DNA of 64,000 bases from Lysinibacillus cavernae (GTDB lineage Bacteria > Bacillota > Bacilli > Bacillales_A > Planococcaceae), in the NCBI RefSeq assembly GCF_009724685.1, contig NZ_WMEF01000002.1, forward strand, positions 62,001-126,000, in the 5' to 3' direction. The position numbers and the translations under genes were made by a program. Below, piece by piece: positions 35,278 to 44,774 of the stretch. The notes beneath the pieces are model-generated. The model saw only the letters and a program-made list of their open reading frames with translations, was not told the origin of the DNA and made no database searches. The stretch's first letter is position 1; every line of letters starts with the position of its first letter.

Positions 35278-35784
35278 GTGTATTCAATGTCCAATTTTAA
35301 ATTACTTGTAGAAAAACAGGCTGAAATCGATACAATTTATCAGAAATGCGATGATTTAATTCAATCGACTGTCACACCGAAACTAGATGAAGAGGTCGGG
35401 CAGTTTTTAAAGCTCGTTGAACAGCATCTGACGAAACAAGGCTTTACGATTACAAATACTTCGACAGGCATAGTCGCCAATTATCAAGAGGCAGTCATTA
35501 ATGTAGATAAACATTCTAAGCATTTGGAAGAATGGTTTTTTTTCAATTTAAATAGCTACGCTGAGGACCAAGTGGCGATTGTCTTGGATATCTCACCAAT
35601 GATGCTACCTAAAATATCAAATCAACTCGATGGCTATACGGATATAATTGAGCAAATGACCGATAAGCTAAAGCAGGCCAAAAGCCTTGAGAAAGCCTGT
35701 ACGGATCCAAAGTTCATCTATAAAACGCAAAGCAACAAAATTTTTCAAGCAGCACAAGAAGTAGTGGATTACTATTTTCAATAA
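35278..35784 (+). CDS. Hypothetical helical protein, 168 residues
   Basis: The frame starts with GTG at 35278, seven bases after GGGGAG. The product is mostly helical and acidic (MYSMSNFKLLVEKQAEIDTIYQK...), with a lysine-rich end, and has no membrane segment or familiar motif. It is a single gene. Function unknown. Confidence 0.65.
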   Translation: MYSMSNFKLLVEKQAEIDTIYQKCDDLIQSTVTPKLDEEVGQFLKLVEQHLTKQGFTITNTSTGIVANYQEAVINVDKHSKHLEEWFFFNLNSYAEDQVAIVLDISPMMLPKISNQLDGYTDIIEQMTDKLKQAKSLEKACTDPKFIYKTQSNKIFQAAQEVVDYYFQ

Positions 35785-35859
35785 TGTCAGTGACAGGCGA
35801 AGCCACCCTAACAATATTGAGGGTGGCTCATCTGTTTTATTGCGATTTTTCATCGATTA

Positions 35860-37032
35860 TCAAATAAATTTTCTCCCACAAAGCCACATTGTCAAGGATA
35901 GAACCAAGAAATAGAGTGGCATTGTCAGTAAAGAACCGTTGTGTAGCAAACTCATACCAGATGTGATTACACTGACGAGTAAGTAATAGCCGAGACTAAA
36001 GATAGCGCCTGCTGTCCCAATGACATCCTGAAAATTTACTAGTGCAAGACTTAGGCAATTAGGTAGTGCGATGCCTGAGCCTAACAGCATGATAAAAACG
36101 GTGATCATGATACCAATTGCAATCATTGTAGCATGCAATGGCAGCGTACAGACGATAGTCAAAAGTAAAGTGCCGACTAGCATCACCAAACAACCGACAT
36201 GGATTATTTTTTGTGGTGGATGAAGGCTGACGAGTCGTTTTGAAATCATAGCCCCTATAATAGAAGCAAGGGCAACGATGATGCCAAGAAAGCCATATAA
36301 GCCAGGTGACACCTGGAAATGATCTATGAAGATAAAGGGTGCTTCGGCATAGTAGCTAAATAGAACACCATTGATGCCGCCAATGAGCAGTCCATAGACA
36401 AGCACTGTTGGCGAGGCAAACATGCGTTTAACGACTGGCCATATTGCAATCCGTTGTCTTATTGTAGGATTTGTTGTTTCAGGAAGTCTACAATAAGCAT
36501 AGATGAACAACAAGATACTCATCACCACAAGGACAAAAAACACGGCTCGAAAGCCAAGAGCTTGATCAACCCAGCCGCCAATTAACGGCCCTATCGCAGG
36601 AGTAAAAGCGATGACGGCTGAAATTTGAGCAAACATGGCATGTCGTTTACTACCTGTTACACTTTCACGCAAAATGGTCTGCGTAATAATGGAACCAGTA
36701 GCGGCCCCGAACGCTTGAATGAATCGACTTGCTAGTAGAAAAGGGACTGTCTCTGCGTAAAAGCAGAGAAAGCTACCTATTCCATAAAAAATTAAACCTC
36801 CTAGCATGGCAGGTCGACGGCCAATGAAATCAGAGAGCCATCCCCAGCAAAAAACCCCTAATGCAAAGCCAATAAAATAAATGCTTAAGGTTAATTGGAC
36901 AGAGCTATTGGATACACCAAGAGCAGCTGCAATATCCGGTAGAGATGGTGTGTATATCGTTTCACTAATTTGTGGAAAAGCCACAAGAACAATCATTAAT
37001 AATAAAGATGGTACTGCCTGTTTTTTCAACAT
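35860..37032 (-). CDS. Bcr/CflA-type multidrug MFS exporter
   Basis: The 390-residue protein has twelve helices and the Bcr/CflA signatures: YTPSLPDIAAALGVS at the start, WLSDFIGRRPAMLGGL after helix 2, and the drug-export motif C-like region around GPLIGGW. Members export bicyclomycin, chloramphenicol or sulfonamides. AGGAGGG precedes the ATG. The 290-bp upstream region shows no other gene. Confidence 0.9.
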   Translation of the reverse strand: MLKKQAVPSLLLMIVLVAFPQISETIYTPSLPDIAAALGVSNSSVQLTLSIYFIGFALGVFCWGWLSDFIGRRPAMLGGLIFYGIGSFLCFYAETVPFLLASRFIQAFGAATGSIITQTILRESVTGSKRHAMFAQISAVIAFTPAIGPLIGGWVDQALGFRAVFFVLVVMSILLFIYAYCRLPETTNPTIRQRIAIWPVVKRMFASPTVLVYGLLIGGINGVLFSYYAEAPFIFIDHFQVSPGLYGFLGIIVALASIIGAMISKRLVSLHPPQKIIHVGCLVMLVGTLLLTIVCTLPLHATMIAIGIMITVFIMLLGSGIALPNCLSLALVNFQDVIGTAGAIFSLGYYLLVSVITSGMSLLHNGSLLTMPLYFLVLSLTMWLCGRKFI

Positions 37033-37326
37033 ATTGCCCTCCTACAAGCAAATTCTACTTTGTTTGTTACAAGTAGATAGCGTAGCTAGGGAAACGGCGG
37101 GACCATTATTAGTATACGTTCATAGGATGTCATGTTGAAATCACCTTTATATGCTTGAAGTAGGAGTGCATAGTCTAGTAGCTATTATAAGCTAATTTAC
37201 AAGTCTTATATAGCAATAATTGCTAAACCTATCAATTATTAAGAGATATTGCTTGTACATGTAAGAGGAATTTTGTAAAATGGAACAAACGTTCTTTTTA
37301 TATCAAATTTTAGAGGGTGAACAAAA

Positions 37327-38196
37327 TTGACAATAATCAGTGATCATTTATATCAGCTAACATTATTTACTTCTACCGATATTCAGGGTTTAATCGAGCT
37401 ATCGGCTTCAGTCGGTTGGGATTACGATGCCCATGAAATTGAGACAATCATGACAGCAGGTCGAATTTTCGGACATAAAAATAAGGAAGGAAAAATTGTT
37501 TCCAGTGCTGCAATTATTCCCTATGATACAAATGTAGCTTCCATTGGCATGGTGATTGTGCATGATCAATGTAGAGGGTATGGCTTAGGTAAAATCGTTA
37601 CACAAGCATGTATCGATAGTGTTTCAGAGGAAACAGCCATTATGCTTGTGGCTACGAAAGAGGGAGAACCATTATATAATAAAATGGGTTTTACTACTGT
37701 GGCATATGTCCATAAATATTTGGCTGATAAATTTGTGGAGACGACTAGGGAATCCGATTTTTTAGGCTCCATCGATGAATTTCAAGAACAGGATTTTGAA
37801 CAGCTTGTTAAACTTGATGCAGTTGCATTTGGGGATAGTAGAAGAGTCTTTTTGCATAAAAGAATTCAGCAGTCCCAGCGCTGTGTTGTCGTGAAAAATC
37901 AACACAACGAAATGATTGGCTATGGCTTAACAATCGCAGGTCCAATTTATCTTCTTTTTGGACCAATCGTAGCGCCAAATAAGGAAATAGCGCACTATAT
38001 TATCAATGAATTGGCTAGGGGCTACCAGGGGAAAGTACGTATCGATTGTCCGTCTATCCAAAAGGAGCTTAGTCCAATTTTAGAACAAAGTGGTTTTTCG
38101 TTGGCTGCAACACCGCCTGTCATGATCCGCAATGCTAAAGAAATGCCTCTTCGGAACCAAACATTATTTGCTCTTGCAGCACAAGCATTTGGATAA
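37327..38196 (+). CDS. Two-domain GNAT acetyltransferase
   Basis: The 289-residue protein begins with TTG at 37327 (GAGGGTGAAC upstream). The first GNAT domain shows VIVHDQCRGYGLGKIVTQACI. The second half (residues about 150-285) is a smaller GNAT-like acetyltransferase_18 domain (LVKLDAVAFGDSRRVFLHKRI). Enzymes of this build are usually uncharacterised amino-acid or antibiotic acetyltransferases. A good terminator follows. Confidence 0.85.
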   Translation: MTIISDHLYQLTLFTSTDIQGLIELSASVGWDYDAHEIETIMTAGRIFGHKNKEGKIVSSAAIIPYDTNVASIGMVIVHDQCRGYGLGKIVTQACIDSVSEETAIMLVATKEGEPLYNKMGFTTVAYVHKYLADKFVETTRESDFLGSIDEFQEQDFEQLVKLDAVAFGDSRRVFLHKRIQQSQRCVVVKNQHNEMIGYGLTIAGPIYLLFGPIVAPNKEIAHYIINELARGYQGKVRIDCPSIQKELSPILEQSGFSLAATPPVMIRNAKEMPLRNQTLFALAAQAFG

Positions 38197-38197
38197 A

Positions 38198-38238
38198 TAA
38201 AAAGTGCAAGCCTAGAAAGAAGGTTTGCACTTTTTTTA
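38198..38238 (+). terminator. Rho-independent terminator
   Basis: AAAAAGTGCAAGCCT and AGGTTTGCACTTTTT pair with one G-T, followed by further T. Confidence 0.9.
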
Positions 38239-38303
38239 TTGTTAAAAAAAGGATTTTGAAGGGAGTATAGAGAATGGTATGGATGGTAGAGGGGGAGTAC
38301 GAG

Positions 38304-38837
38304 ATGTTTCCAATTTTAGAAACGGAAAGACTTAGATTAAGAGAGCTTACACAAGAGGATGCACCTGCGATTTTTCGTTGTTTTTCGAATGAGGCAGTAA
38401 CACGCTATTATGGGCAAGAACCCTTTGTCGATAAACAGCAGGCCGAACAATTAGTCAAGCAATTTGCCAATAACTTTGAGGGCAAAAGAGGAATTCGGTG
38501 GGGCATTGAACGAAAAGACACGAATGAAGTCATTGGTACGATTGGCTTTCATCTGTGGTTAGCTGCGCATAAACGAGCAGAAATTGGCTATGAAATTCAT
38601 CCGGATTACTGGCGACAAGGTTATACAAAAGAAGCCGTACAAAAAGCGATTACGTATGGTTTTGAGCACTTGAATTTGAATCGCATCGGAGCTGTTGTCT
38701 TTTTAGAAAATGAGGCATCCAATCAACTACTGATGAAGCTTGGATTTCAACAGGAAGGCATTTTGCGAGACTATATGTATCAAAATGGACAAGCCTATGA
38801 TACATTTATCTATTCTTTGTTAAAAACATGTGAATAG
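38304..38837 (+). CDS. RimJ/RimL-type GNAT acetyltransferase
   Basis: The product of about 177 residues starts LETERLRLRELTQEDAPAIFRCF, the RimJ/RimL opening, and has IGYEIHPDYWRQGYTKEAVQKAI and the final NEASNQLLMKLGFQQEGILRDY. ATG 38304 has GGGGGAG at the right distance; an upstream ATG at 38274 lacks one. RimL-like enzymes acetylate protein N termini or small amines. Confidence 0.87.
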   Translation: MFPILETERLRLRELTQEDAPAIFRCFSNEAVTRYYGQEPFVDKQQAEQLVKQFANNFEGKRGIRWGIERKDTNEVIGTIGFHLWLAAHKRAEIGYEIHPDYWRQGYTKEAVQKAITYGFEHLNLNRIGAVVFLENEASNQLLMKLGFQQEGILRDYMYQNGQAYDTFIYSLLKTCE

Positions 38838-38988
38838 TTTAGTTTTTAAGATTGATATTTTACTTAAATATGGATAATCAATAATATTTTAGTGTGAGTT
38901 TTGAGGTTGCTTTTTTCGGTTATAGTACTAATATGAACAACAATTCATTTGTTCGTGCAAAAAAGTAACAGACAAGGGGCTGGGTGTT

Positions 38989-39204
38989 ATGGAGCAATAT
39001 AGCACAGCTTATTTTCAAAAGCTAGATTTACTAGCAAGCTTATATGCAGGGCAGGCCGCTTTAAAAGATTCAATACCAACTGAGAAGGTACACCAAATGG
39101 AACGCTATCAACAAATGGAAGCGGCAATTGCCAAACTAAATAACGAAATTAGACTGATTGAACGGACCATATTAAAGTCCTCCCATTCTTCTAGAAATGG
39201 TTGA
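38989..39204 (+). CDS. Small coiled-coil hypothetical protein
   Basis: The 71-residue product (MEQYSTAYFQKLDLLASLY...) is helical with heptad-like spacing (QMEAAIAKLNNEIRLIERTI), suggesting a dimeric coiled coil. GGGGCTGGG precedes the ATG, and a weak hairpin (CCCATG/CATGGG) follows the stop. No family recognised. Confidence 0.6.
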   Translation: MEQYSTAYFQKLDLLASLYAGQAALKDSIPTEKVHQMERYQQMEAAIAKLNNEIRLIERTILKSSHSSRNG

Positions 39205-39341
39205 TAGTAGTTCAACCCATGTATGTCCAATACATGGGTTTTTAATTTGATAAGATTAACTTATGTATTTGTATAATTATAATAGATTTTTCTTATAGAT
39301 TAAGCACATGTACACTAAAATAAAAGGGGAGGGTGAAGCGA

Positions 39342-40121
39342 ATGGGTATTGATTTCCATAATGAGCACCATCGTACGTCTTATACAACAAGACAGGCAGA
39401 CAGGTCGTGGAAGGAAGCGTTAGCGACACATATTTCTTTTCATCATATGGAGCGGGCTGTTGATATCGGCTGTGGTGGAGGCATTTATGCCAAGGCACTT
39501 GTCGATATGGGGGCAGCATCTGTAATAGCTGTGGATTTTTCACAGGCCATGTTAGAGGGCGCAATAGAAAATTGTCGAGCTTATCCCCAAATCACATTTG
39601 TCCAAGGGAATGCTTTCGATACAGGGCTTACAGGGAATACCTTTGATGTTGTGCTTGAACGGGCATTGATTCATCACATACAAGATGTCAAAGTATGCTT
39701 TCAAGAGGCATATCGACTCCTACGGGAAAATGGTTACTTTATTGTACAGGATCGTACCCCAGAGGATTGCTTACTTCAAGGAGATGCCCATCATATAAGG
39801 GGTTATTTCTTTGAAAGTTTCCCATCCCTCATTCAAAAGGAAGTGGAGCGAAGACATAGTAGTCAGGTAGTTACAGAAAGCTTAAAAGAAGTAGGCTTTC
39901 AAGAAATTATCGAGCTGAAACTATGGGAAACAAGACAGGTCTATGCCAATAAGGAGCAATTACTGGTCGATTTACAAGGCAGAGTGGGACGTAGTCTTTT
40001 GCATGAATTAAATGATGATCAATTAGCGGCACTTATTGAAGATATAAGGAAGGTCATCACGATAGAAGGCTCCATCATCGAAAAGGATCGATGGACGATT
40101 TGGATAGCTGTGAAAAAATAA
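39342..40121 (+). CDS. Class I SAM-dependent methyltransferase
   Basis: The 259-residue protein has motif I AVDIGCGGGIYAKALVDMGA, motif II IAVDFSQAMLEGA and motif IV FDVVLERALIHHI. It is related to the UbiE/BioC-like group. GGGGAGG nine bases upstream supports ATG 39342 (MGIDFHNEHH) over GTG 39333. Monocistronic. Methyl acceptor unknown. Confidence 0.87.
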   Translation: MGIDFHNEHHRTSYTTRQADRSWKEALATHISFHHMERAVDIGCGGGIYAKALVDMGAASVIAVDFSQAMLEGAIENCRAYPQITFVQGNAFDTGLTGNTFDVVLERALIHHIQDVKVCFQEAYRLLRENGYFIVQDRTPEDCLLQGDAHHIRGYFFESFPSLIQKEVERRHSSQVVTESLKEVGFQEIIELKLWETRQVYANKEQLLVDLQGRVGRSLLHELNDDQLAALIEDIRKVITIEGSIIEKDRWTIWIAVKK

Positions 40122-40158
40122 TGGTTACTATTTGGAGAGGCTAATAACTCTCCATTTT

Positions 40159-40488
40159 TTATTGGATCATTTCGATTTCAGCATCAAAATATTGCTCCAT
40201 AAACCGGACTTGCGCCAAAATTTCCTCTACTGTATATGTTTCATTTGGCGAAGCAATGACCCATTTATTCTCGTTGTCATCTTTTCGATGAATAATGGCT
40301 ACTAGGACACCAGTGAAAGAGTCAAGAGGAAGTTGCTTACTTTTAGCAATAATATACGCATCTTGCTCTTCTCCATCACCGCCCATCACTCCAGCAATAT
40401 ATCCATAATTAATAGGATAAACATTATGATAGCTATCTATGTAACCAACTGGTCTATCTATGACCACCGTCCATGTCTTCACATTCAT
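40159..40488 (-). CDS. Short inorganic-pyrophosphatase-like protein
   Basis: At about 109 residues it is shorter than a standard family I pyrophosphatase (about 170). It retains VVIDRPVGYIDSYHNVYPINYGYI and GGDGEEQDAYII, which parallel the K/E...NYGYI and DGD..D active-site strands. The C-terminal half of the usual barrel is missing or reduced. Such short forms exist in bacilli and may hydrolyse pyrophosphate or be regulatory. The start is ATG 40488 (or 40494). It follows another small gene in the same direction, with a terminator between. Confidence 0.7.
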   Translation of the reverse strand: MNVKTWTVVIDRPVGYIDSYHNVYPINYGYIAGVMGGDGEEQDAYIIAKSKQLPLDSFTGVLVAIIHRKDDNENKWVIASPNETYTVEEILAQVRFMEQYFDAEIEMIQ

Positions 40489-40505
40489 CACCATCCTTCG
40501 TGATA

Positions 40506-40536
40506 CGAAAAAACCCTCATAGCATCACTATAAGGG
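40506..40536 (-). terminator. Rho-independent terminator (minus strand)
   Basis: On the minus strand CCCTTATAG and CTATGAGGG pair over TGATG, followed by TTTTTTC. It ends the gene at 40547-40942. Confidence 0.85.
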
Positions 40537-40546
40537 TGTTCATCCT

Positions 40547-40942
40547 TTATTGAACAAGTGCCAGCAGAAATTGATCGCGATTTGCTTCTTCCTGCATTTT
40601 ACTATCGACAAGCATTGCACCTGATTGGACACTTGTGATGTCGTTATCTACAAGAAACTGTACATTAACTTTGGCCACTTCATTGTTAACGGTGCAATCA
40701 CCCTCGAACTCTACTACATCCTGTCCCTTTTGCGTTTCAAAATAAACCCAATATGGATTTTCGCAGGCAGAAGCAAAGGCACCCTCTAATGTTTTTGCAC
40801 TATTTTCATAAGAATAGTTTTTTACATATGTAATATAGTCATTGTCCGTAATATCTTTTTGTGGACCATAAAAGTACCAAAACACCCCTAATATACCGAT
40901 TGGTACAATCCACAGTATATTCCTTTTACTTAATTTTCCCAT
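40547..40942 (-). CDS. Membrane-anchored hypothetical protein
   Basis: The 131-residue product has one N-terminal transmembrane helix (ILWIVPIGILGVFWYFYG) and an outside domain with two cysteines that may pair (SACENP and GDCTVN). AAGGGGG precedes the ATG. No family is recognised. It is probably exported and stays anchored. Confidence 0.65.
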   Translation of the reverse strand: MGKLSKRNILWIVPIGILGVFWYFYGPQKDITDNDYITYVKNYSYENSAKTLEGAFASACENPYWVYFETQKGQDVVEFEGDCTVNNEVAKVNVQFLVDNDITSVQSGAMLVDSKMQEEANRDQFLLALVQ

Positions 40943-41133
40943 GCTTTGTATCCCCCTTTATGTGAATATTTTAACATCTTCTTTTGTCTTTTTGCTAGCT
41001 TACGATAATATTTTCTATGGAAGGCCGTTATTTTGTTCATAGCGCTAGTTTTGAATTCAGGTGGCGGTTATGATAACGTTAGTTGGTAGATTTATTTCGA
41101 TGTTGCTATTTCATTGATGAAGGAGGTTTTAGT

Positions 41134-42804
41134 ATGCATAAAAGAAGACGTGGTTTGCTCCTTATTGTTGTGCTGATGTTAATGGGTCTACTCTTTTTTA
41201 TCGGCATGAAAATGAGGCCAGCCACACAAACGACTAGAAATTCTGAGACAACTCCAGTCCAAGCGGATGTTTCTGAAAATTTTGAGAAGTTGATACAGGA
41301 CATTGTCCATTTTGCGCAACAAGGAAAAGTACCAGATGTGCCATTTGCTGCGGGAGAGGCAGATCAACAGACGGTTCATCAGCAATGGGGGGAACCACAG
41401 CAAGTAGTTGAGTCAGCTAATGGACAATACGAAGATTATCAGGATGTGACGATTGGCTATCATGGTTCGCAGGCTTTCGATATCCGTTCATTTAAAGAGG
41501 GTGTACAGAAGATTCATTTAGCTGATATAAAAAAAAGCATGGGTGAGCCCGATGATGTTCGCTATTATCAGGATACAACGACCAATCAAGTCATTCTTGT
41601 TTATCAAGTGAATGACTCCTATCAATTAAAGTGGATCTTACCAAAACCGACCGACAACGAAGCCAATCCTGCTGTTCACCATATTTCGGTCTATACCGAA
41701 CTCACACATCAAGCAACAGATGTAGTAGAGCAGATGACGTTGGACGAAAAAATTGGCCAAATGATGTTTGCTGGCGTTTCGGGTACGACGCTCCAACAGG
41801 AGACGACAAGTTTAATTCAAGATTACAAAGTAGGTGGTTTCATTCTTTATGCCAATAATCTTGAAACATCTCAGCAAACAGTAACGCTCATCAATGACAT
41901 AATGGCTGCAAACACAAATAACCAGCTTCCACTTTTCATTGGAACCGACCAAGAAGGTGGAAAAGTAGTCAGATTACCAAGACCTTTAAAAAATTTCCCA
42001 ACGAACAAAAAAATTGGGGATATTAACCAATCCAAGTTCTCCTATGAGGTAGGTCAATTACTAGGGGAACAATTAAAGACGTTTGGCTTCAACCTTGACT
42101 TTGCACCAGTACTAGACGTCAACAGCAATCCGAATAATCCGATTATCGGTGATCGCTCGTTCTCCAATAATCCCGATATCGTTAGCAAATTAGGACTTCA
42201 AACAATGAAAGGGCTGGAGTCGCAACAAGTAATTCCTGTCGTCAAGCATTTTCCTGGGCATGGTGATACTTCGGTGGATTCCCATTTAGAATTGCCAAAG
42301 GTAACCAAAAGCTTGAACGATTTAAATCAATTAGAACTTTTACCATTTAAAGATGCCATTGACAATGGAGCGGATGTGGTGATGGTCGCCCATATTTTAT
42401 TACCAAAAATTGATCAACAGTATCCTTCTTCTATGTCGAAGGAAATCATCACAGGCATGTTAAGAAAGCAACTTGGCTTCGATGGCGTTGTAATGACCGA
42501 CGATATGACAATGAAAGCCATCACCAATCATTTTGATATCGGGCAAGCCGCTGTAGATTCTGTGAAGGCGGGGAGTGATATTATTTTAATCGCCCATGAA
42601 TTCTCCAATGTAACATCAGCCATCGATGCTGTGAAAGCAGCAGTAAATAAGGGAGAAATAGCAGAGGACCGCATTAATGACAGCGTCCGTAGAATTATGC
42701 AGCTTAAACAAAAGTATCAGCTTGACAATCAACCCGTGACGACGGTCGATGTCAATAAACTCAATGCTGACATCGAGCAAGTATTGAATACGTATATGAA
42801 ATAA
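41134..42804 (+). CDS. Secreted GH3 beta-N-acetylhexosaminidase fused to a DUF4309-like domain
   Basis: The 556-residue protein starts at ATG 41134 (GAAGGAGG upstream) with a transmembrane or signal segment (LLLIVVLMLMGLLFFIGM). Residues about 50-185 resemble DUF4309/YjgB (QWGEPQQVVES, two repeats with GEPDDVRYY). From about 200 it is a glycoside hydrolase family 3 domain: FIGTDQEGGKVVRL, the active-site loop KHFPGHGDTSVDSH, and the catalytic Asp in VVMTDDMTMKAI. NagZ-type enzymes remove N-acetylglucosamine from cell-wall fragments. The fusion is unusual relative to plain NagZ. Confidence 0.88.
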   Translation: MHKRRRGLLLIVVLMLMGLLFFIGMKMRPATQTTRNSETTPVQADVSENFEKLIQDIVHFAQQGKVPDVPFAAGEADQQTVHQQWGEPQQVVESANGQYEDYQDVTIGYHGSQAFDIRSFKEGVQKIHLADIKKSMGEPDDVRYYQDTTTNQVILVYQVNDSYQLKWILPKPTDNEANPAVHHISVYTELTHQATDVVEQMTLDEKIGQMMFAGVSGTTLQQETTSLIQDYKVGGFILYANNLETSQQTVTLINDIMAANTNNQLPLFIGTDQEGGKVVRLPRPLKNFPTNKKIGDINQSKFSYEVGQLLGEQLKTFGFNLDFAPVLDVNSNPNNPIIGDRSFSNNPDIVSKLGLQTMKGLESQQVIPVVKHFPGHGDTSVDSHLELPKVTKSLNDLNQLELLPFKDAIDNGADVVMVAHILLPKIDQQYPSSMSKEIITGMLRKQLGFDGVVMTDDMTMKAITNHFDIGQAAVDSVKAGSDIILIAHEFSNVTSAIDAVKAAVNKGEIAEDRINDSVRRIMQLKQKYQLDNQPVTTVDVNKLNADIEQVLNTYMK

Positions 42805-42808
42805 TGAA

Positions 42809-42848
42809 GGAAAGGGACATGCGGCTATTTGTGTATGTTCCTTTTTTC
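42809..42848 (+). terminator. Rho-independent terminator
   Basis: AAAGGGACATGC and GTATGTTCCTTT pair with a G-T, then TTTT. Confidence 0.75.
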
Positions 42849-42906
42849 TAATTTCTTAGTATAAATAAGAACAACATTCGGTTAACGAGTGAGGGGCGTT
42901 AAATAA

Positions 42907-43144
42907 ATGACATTCATTTTGCAGATGTTTTACTCAACAGGATGGTTTCTTAGAGTGGATTAGCTATATTATTTCTTGGGATTTTAGTCATCAACTCTGT
43001 CGAGGAGCATTTGAAAAGATACTAAGAATTTGGATGGACAAATCAGCATGGAAGTGTTCGCTTGGGGAGACAAGCGTTATGCAGCAGAAATGAGAATAAA
43101 AGTAATTGATATTACAGTTTTAAAAAAAGTAGAAAAAACTATTA
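42907..43144 (+). pseudogene. Remnants of one or two small genes
   Basis: An ATG at 42907 gives MTFILQMFYSTGWFLRVD, then a stop; the next frame continues naturally as LAILFLGILVINSVEEHLKRY and stops. A third frame downstream reads ISMEVFAWGDKRYAAEMRIK to a TAA at 43144, and a terminator-like hairpin follows (CCTCACCAA/TTGGTGGGG). This looks like small genes broken by frameshifts. No family is assigned. The rest of 42849-43336 is promoter DNA of the ABC operon. Confidence 0.4.
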
Positions 43145-43240
43145 TGTAATTTCCTCACCAAGACATCGAGTTGGTGGGGGAATTTCATTTTTATAATAAA
43201 ATAGCGTTCCTTCAAAAATAACGTTCGGACATTGATTCAC

Positions 43241-43291
43241 ATAAACTCCCGTATATCTCTAGATAAACTTCGCACTATCTACATATAAACT
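43241..43291 (+). promoter_or_regulatory. Three ATAAACT repeats with exact 22-bp spacing
   Basis: ATAAACT occurs at 43241, 43263 and 43285, two helical turns apart, 46 bp before the ABC permease start. The same CACATAAACT extension occurs upstream of the response regulator (46498-46507). This is the geometry of OmpR-type regulator sites. Confidence 0.6.
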
Positions 43292-43336
43292 ACATTTTAC
43301 TCCTATATATTTAGAGCTATCAAGGAGGTAATGTAA

Positions 43337-44764
43337 ATGAATTTTATCAAACGTGCATTTTTAAGTGTTAAAGCAAGGAAGGGGAAATCGTTAATATTAT
43401 TTACTGTATTTTTAGTAGTTTCTAATTTAGTATTAGCAGGTTTTGCAATACAAAATGTCTCTCAAAGGGCGAATGATCATGCTAGACAAACATTAGGTGT
43501 AGACGTGAGCCTTAGATTAGACGAAGAGAAGCTTATGGAAAATGTGGCGAAACAGCGAGAAGAGAATCCAAATGGAAAAATAAAGCACCCTGAACTTTTT
43601 GCAGATGAAGCAGACCATTTAGCTAAATCACCCTATGTAATAGACTACAACTATCTTAAAAGTGACATGTTAGTAGCGGATGATTTCAACCCTATTAATG
43701 GTGATAAAGGTGACGAAGGGGTAGTTGGAACAGTAGGTGGTAGTAACTCTGGCAACATGAAAATGCCTAATACATTTATCCAAGGTGTAAGGAGTTCTGA
43801 TTTATTGCAAGATTTTACAGATGGAACGAATGAAATTATTGATGGTCGTCCAATTACATCAGAGGATACGAATAAGAAAGTAGCCCTAATTGAAAAACGG
43901 TTAGCTGAACAAAACGAGCTTCAAGTTGGTGATAAATTAAAAATTCAATCAATCGATGAAACATCGAAGGTAGAGTTAGAAATAATAGGGATATACAAAA
44001 ACTCCGGAATAACTGACTTCGAGGGAAATTTACCAGCTATGATGCACCCATCTAACAAAATATACACTATTTATGACTCAACGAAAGAAATGTCTGAAGA
44101 AAGTGATGAAAAGAATGTATCCATTCACGAAGCCATTTACTACTTAAATGATCCAGAGAATATTCAGGATTTTAAAGCAGAAGCAAAGAAAACAAATATC
44201 GATTTCGATTTATTTAAGTTAGATGCGCATGATGCTCTATATCAAAAAATGGTAGGCCCTATCGAGAATATTGCCGCTACTTCCAAAATGATTGTCTATT
44301 TAGTTTCCATTGCAGGATCAATTATTTTAGGTCTAATTATTACGTTGACGATAAAAGAGCGACGTAAGGAATTAGGTATCCTGTTGGCAATTGGTGAAAA
44401 AAAGAGGAAATTAATAGGACAACTATTAGTAGAAGTACTATGTATAGCGATTCTAGCATTTGGTATTTCTATCATTACAGGTGAAACAGTGTCTCAAAAA
44501 ATGGGAGATAGTTTATTACAGCAAGAAGTTATTGCTGCCGAAGATCAGCAACAAGAATCAAATACTTTAGGATTCTCGTTTGGAATGGTGGGTAAACAAG
44601 AAAAAGATGTTGAACCTATTGACAACATAGATGTAAGTATATCATCACAAGATGTGTTGAATTTAGGTGGGATAGGGTTATTAATTGCGATTTTATCAAC
44701 ACTCCTTCCAGCATTATCAATTCTTCGCTTAAATCCAAAAGAAATACTTTTAAAAGATGAGTAG
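43337..44764 (+). CDS. FtsX/MacB-type ABC transporter permease
   Basis: The 475-residue protein has an N-terminal transmembrane helix (LILFTVFLVVSNLVLAGFA), a large outside domain (residues about 45-310, MacB periplasmic-core-like) and three C-terminal helices of the FtsX domain (IVYLVSIAGSIILGLIITLTIKERRKELGILLAIG; LNPKEIL end). Such permeases work by mechanotransmission or export of peptides and lipoproteins. AAGGAGG precedes the ATG. The ATPase gene overlaps its 3' end region. Confidence 0.88.
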   Translation: MNFIKRAFLSVKARKGKSLILFTVFLVVSNLVLAGFAIQNVSQRANDHARQTLGVDVSLRLDEEKLMENVAKQREENPNGKIKHPELFADEADHLAKSPYVIDYNYLKSDMLVADDFNPINGDKGDEGVVGTVGGSNSGNMKMPNTFIQGVRSSDLLQDFTDGTNEIIDGRPITSEDTNKKVALIEKRLAEQNELQVGDKLKIQSIDETSKVELEIIGIYKNSGITDFEGNLPAMMHPSNKIYTIYDSTKEMSEESDEKNVSIHEAIYYLNDPENIQDFKAEAKKTNIDFDLFKLDAHDALYQKMVGPIENIAATSKMIVYLVSIAGSIILGLIITLTIKERRKELGILLAIGEKKRKLIGQLLVEVLCIAILAFGISIITGETVSQKMGDSLLQQEVIAAEDQQQESNTLGFSFGMVGKQEKDVEPIDNIDVSISSQDVLNLGGIGLLIAILSTLLPALSILRLNPKEILLKDE

Positions 44765-44774
44765 GAGGCGTCAC

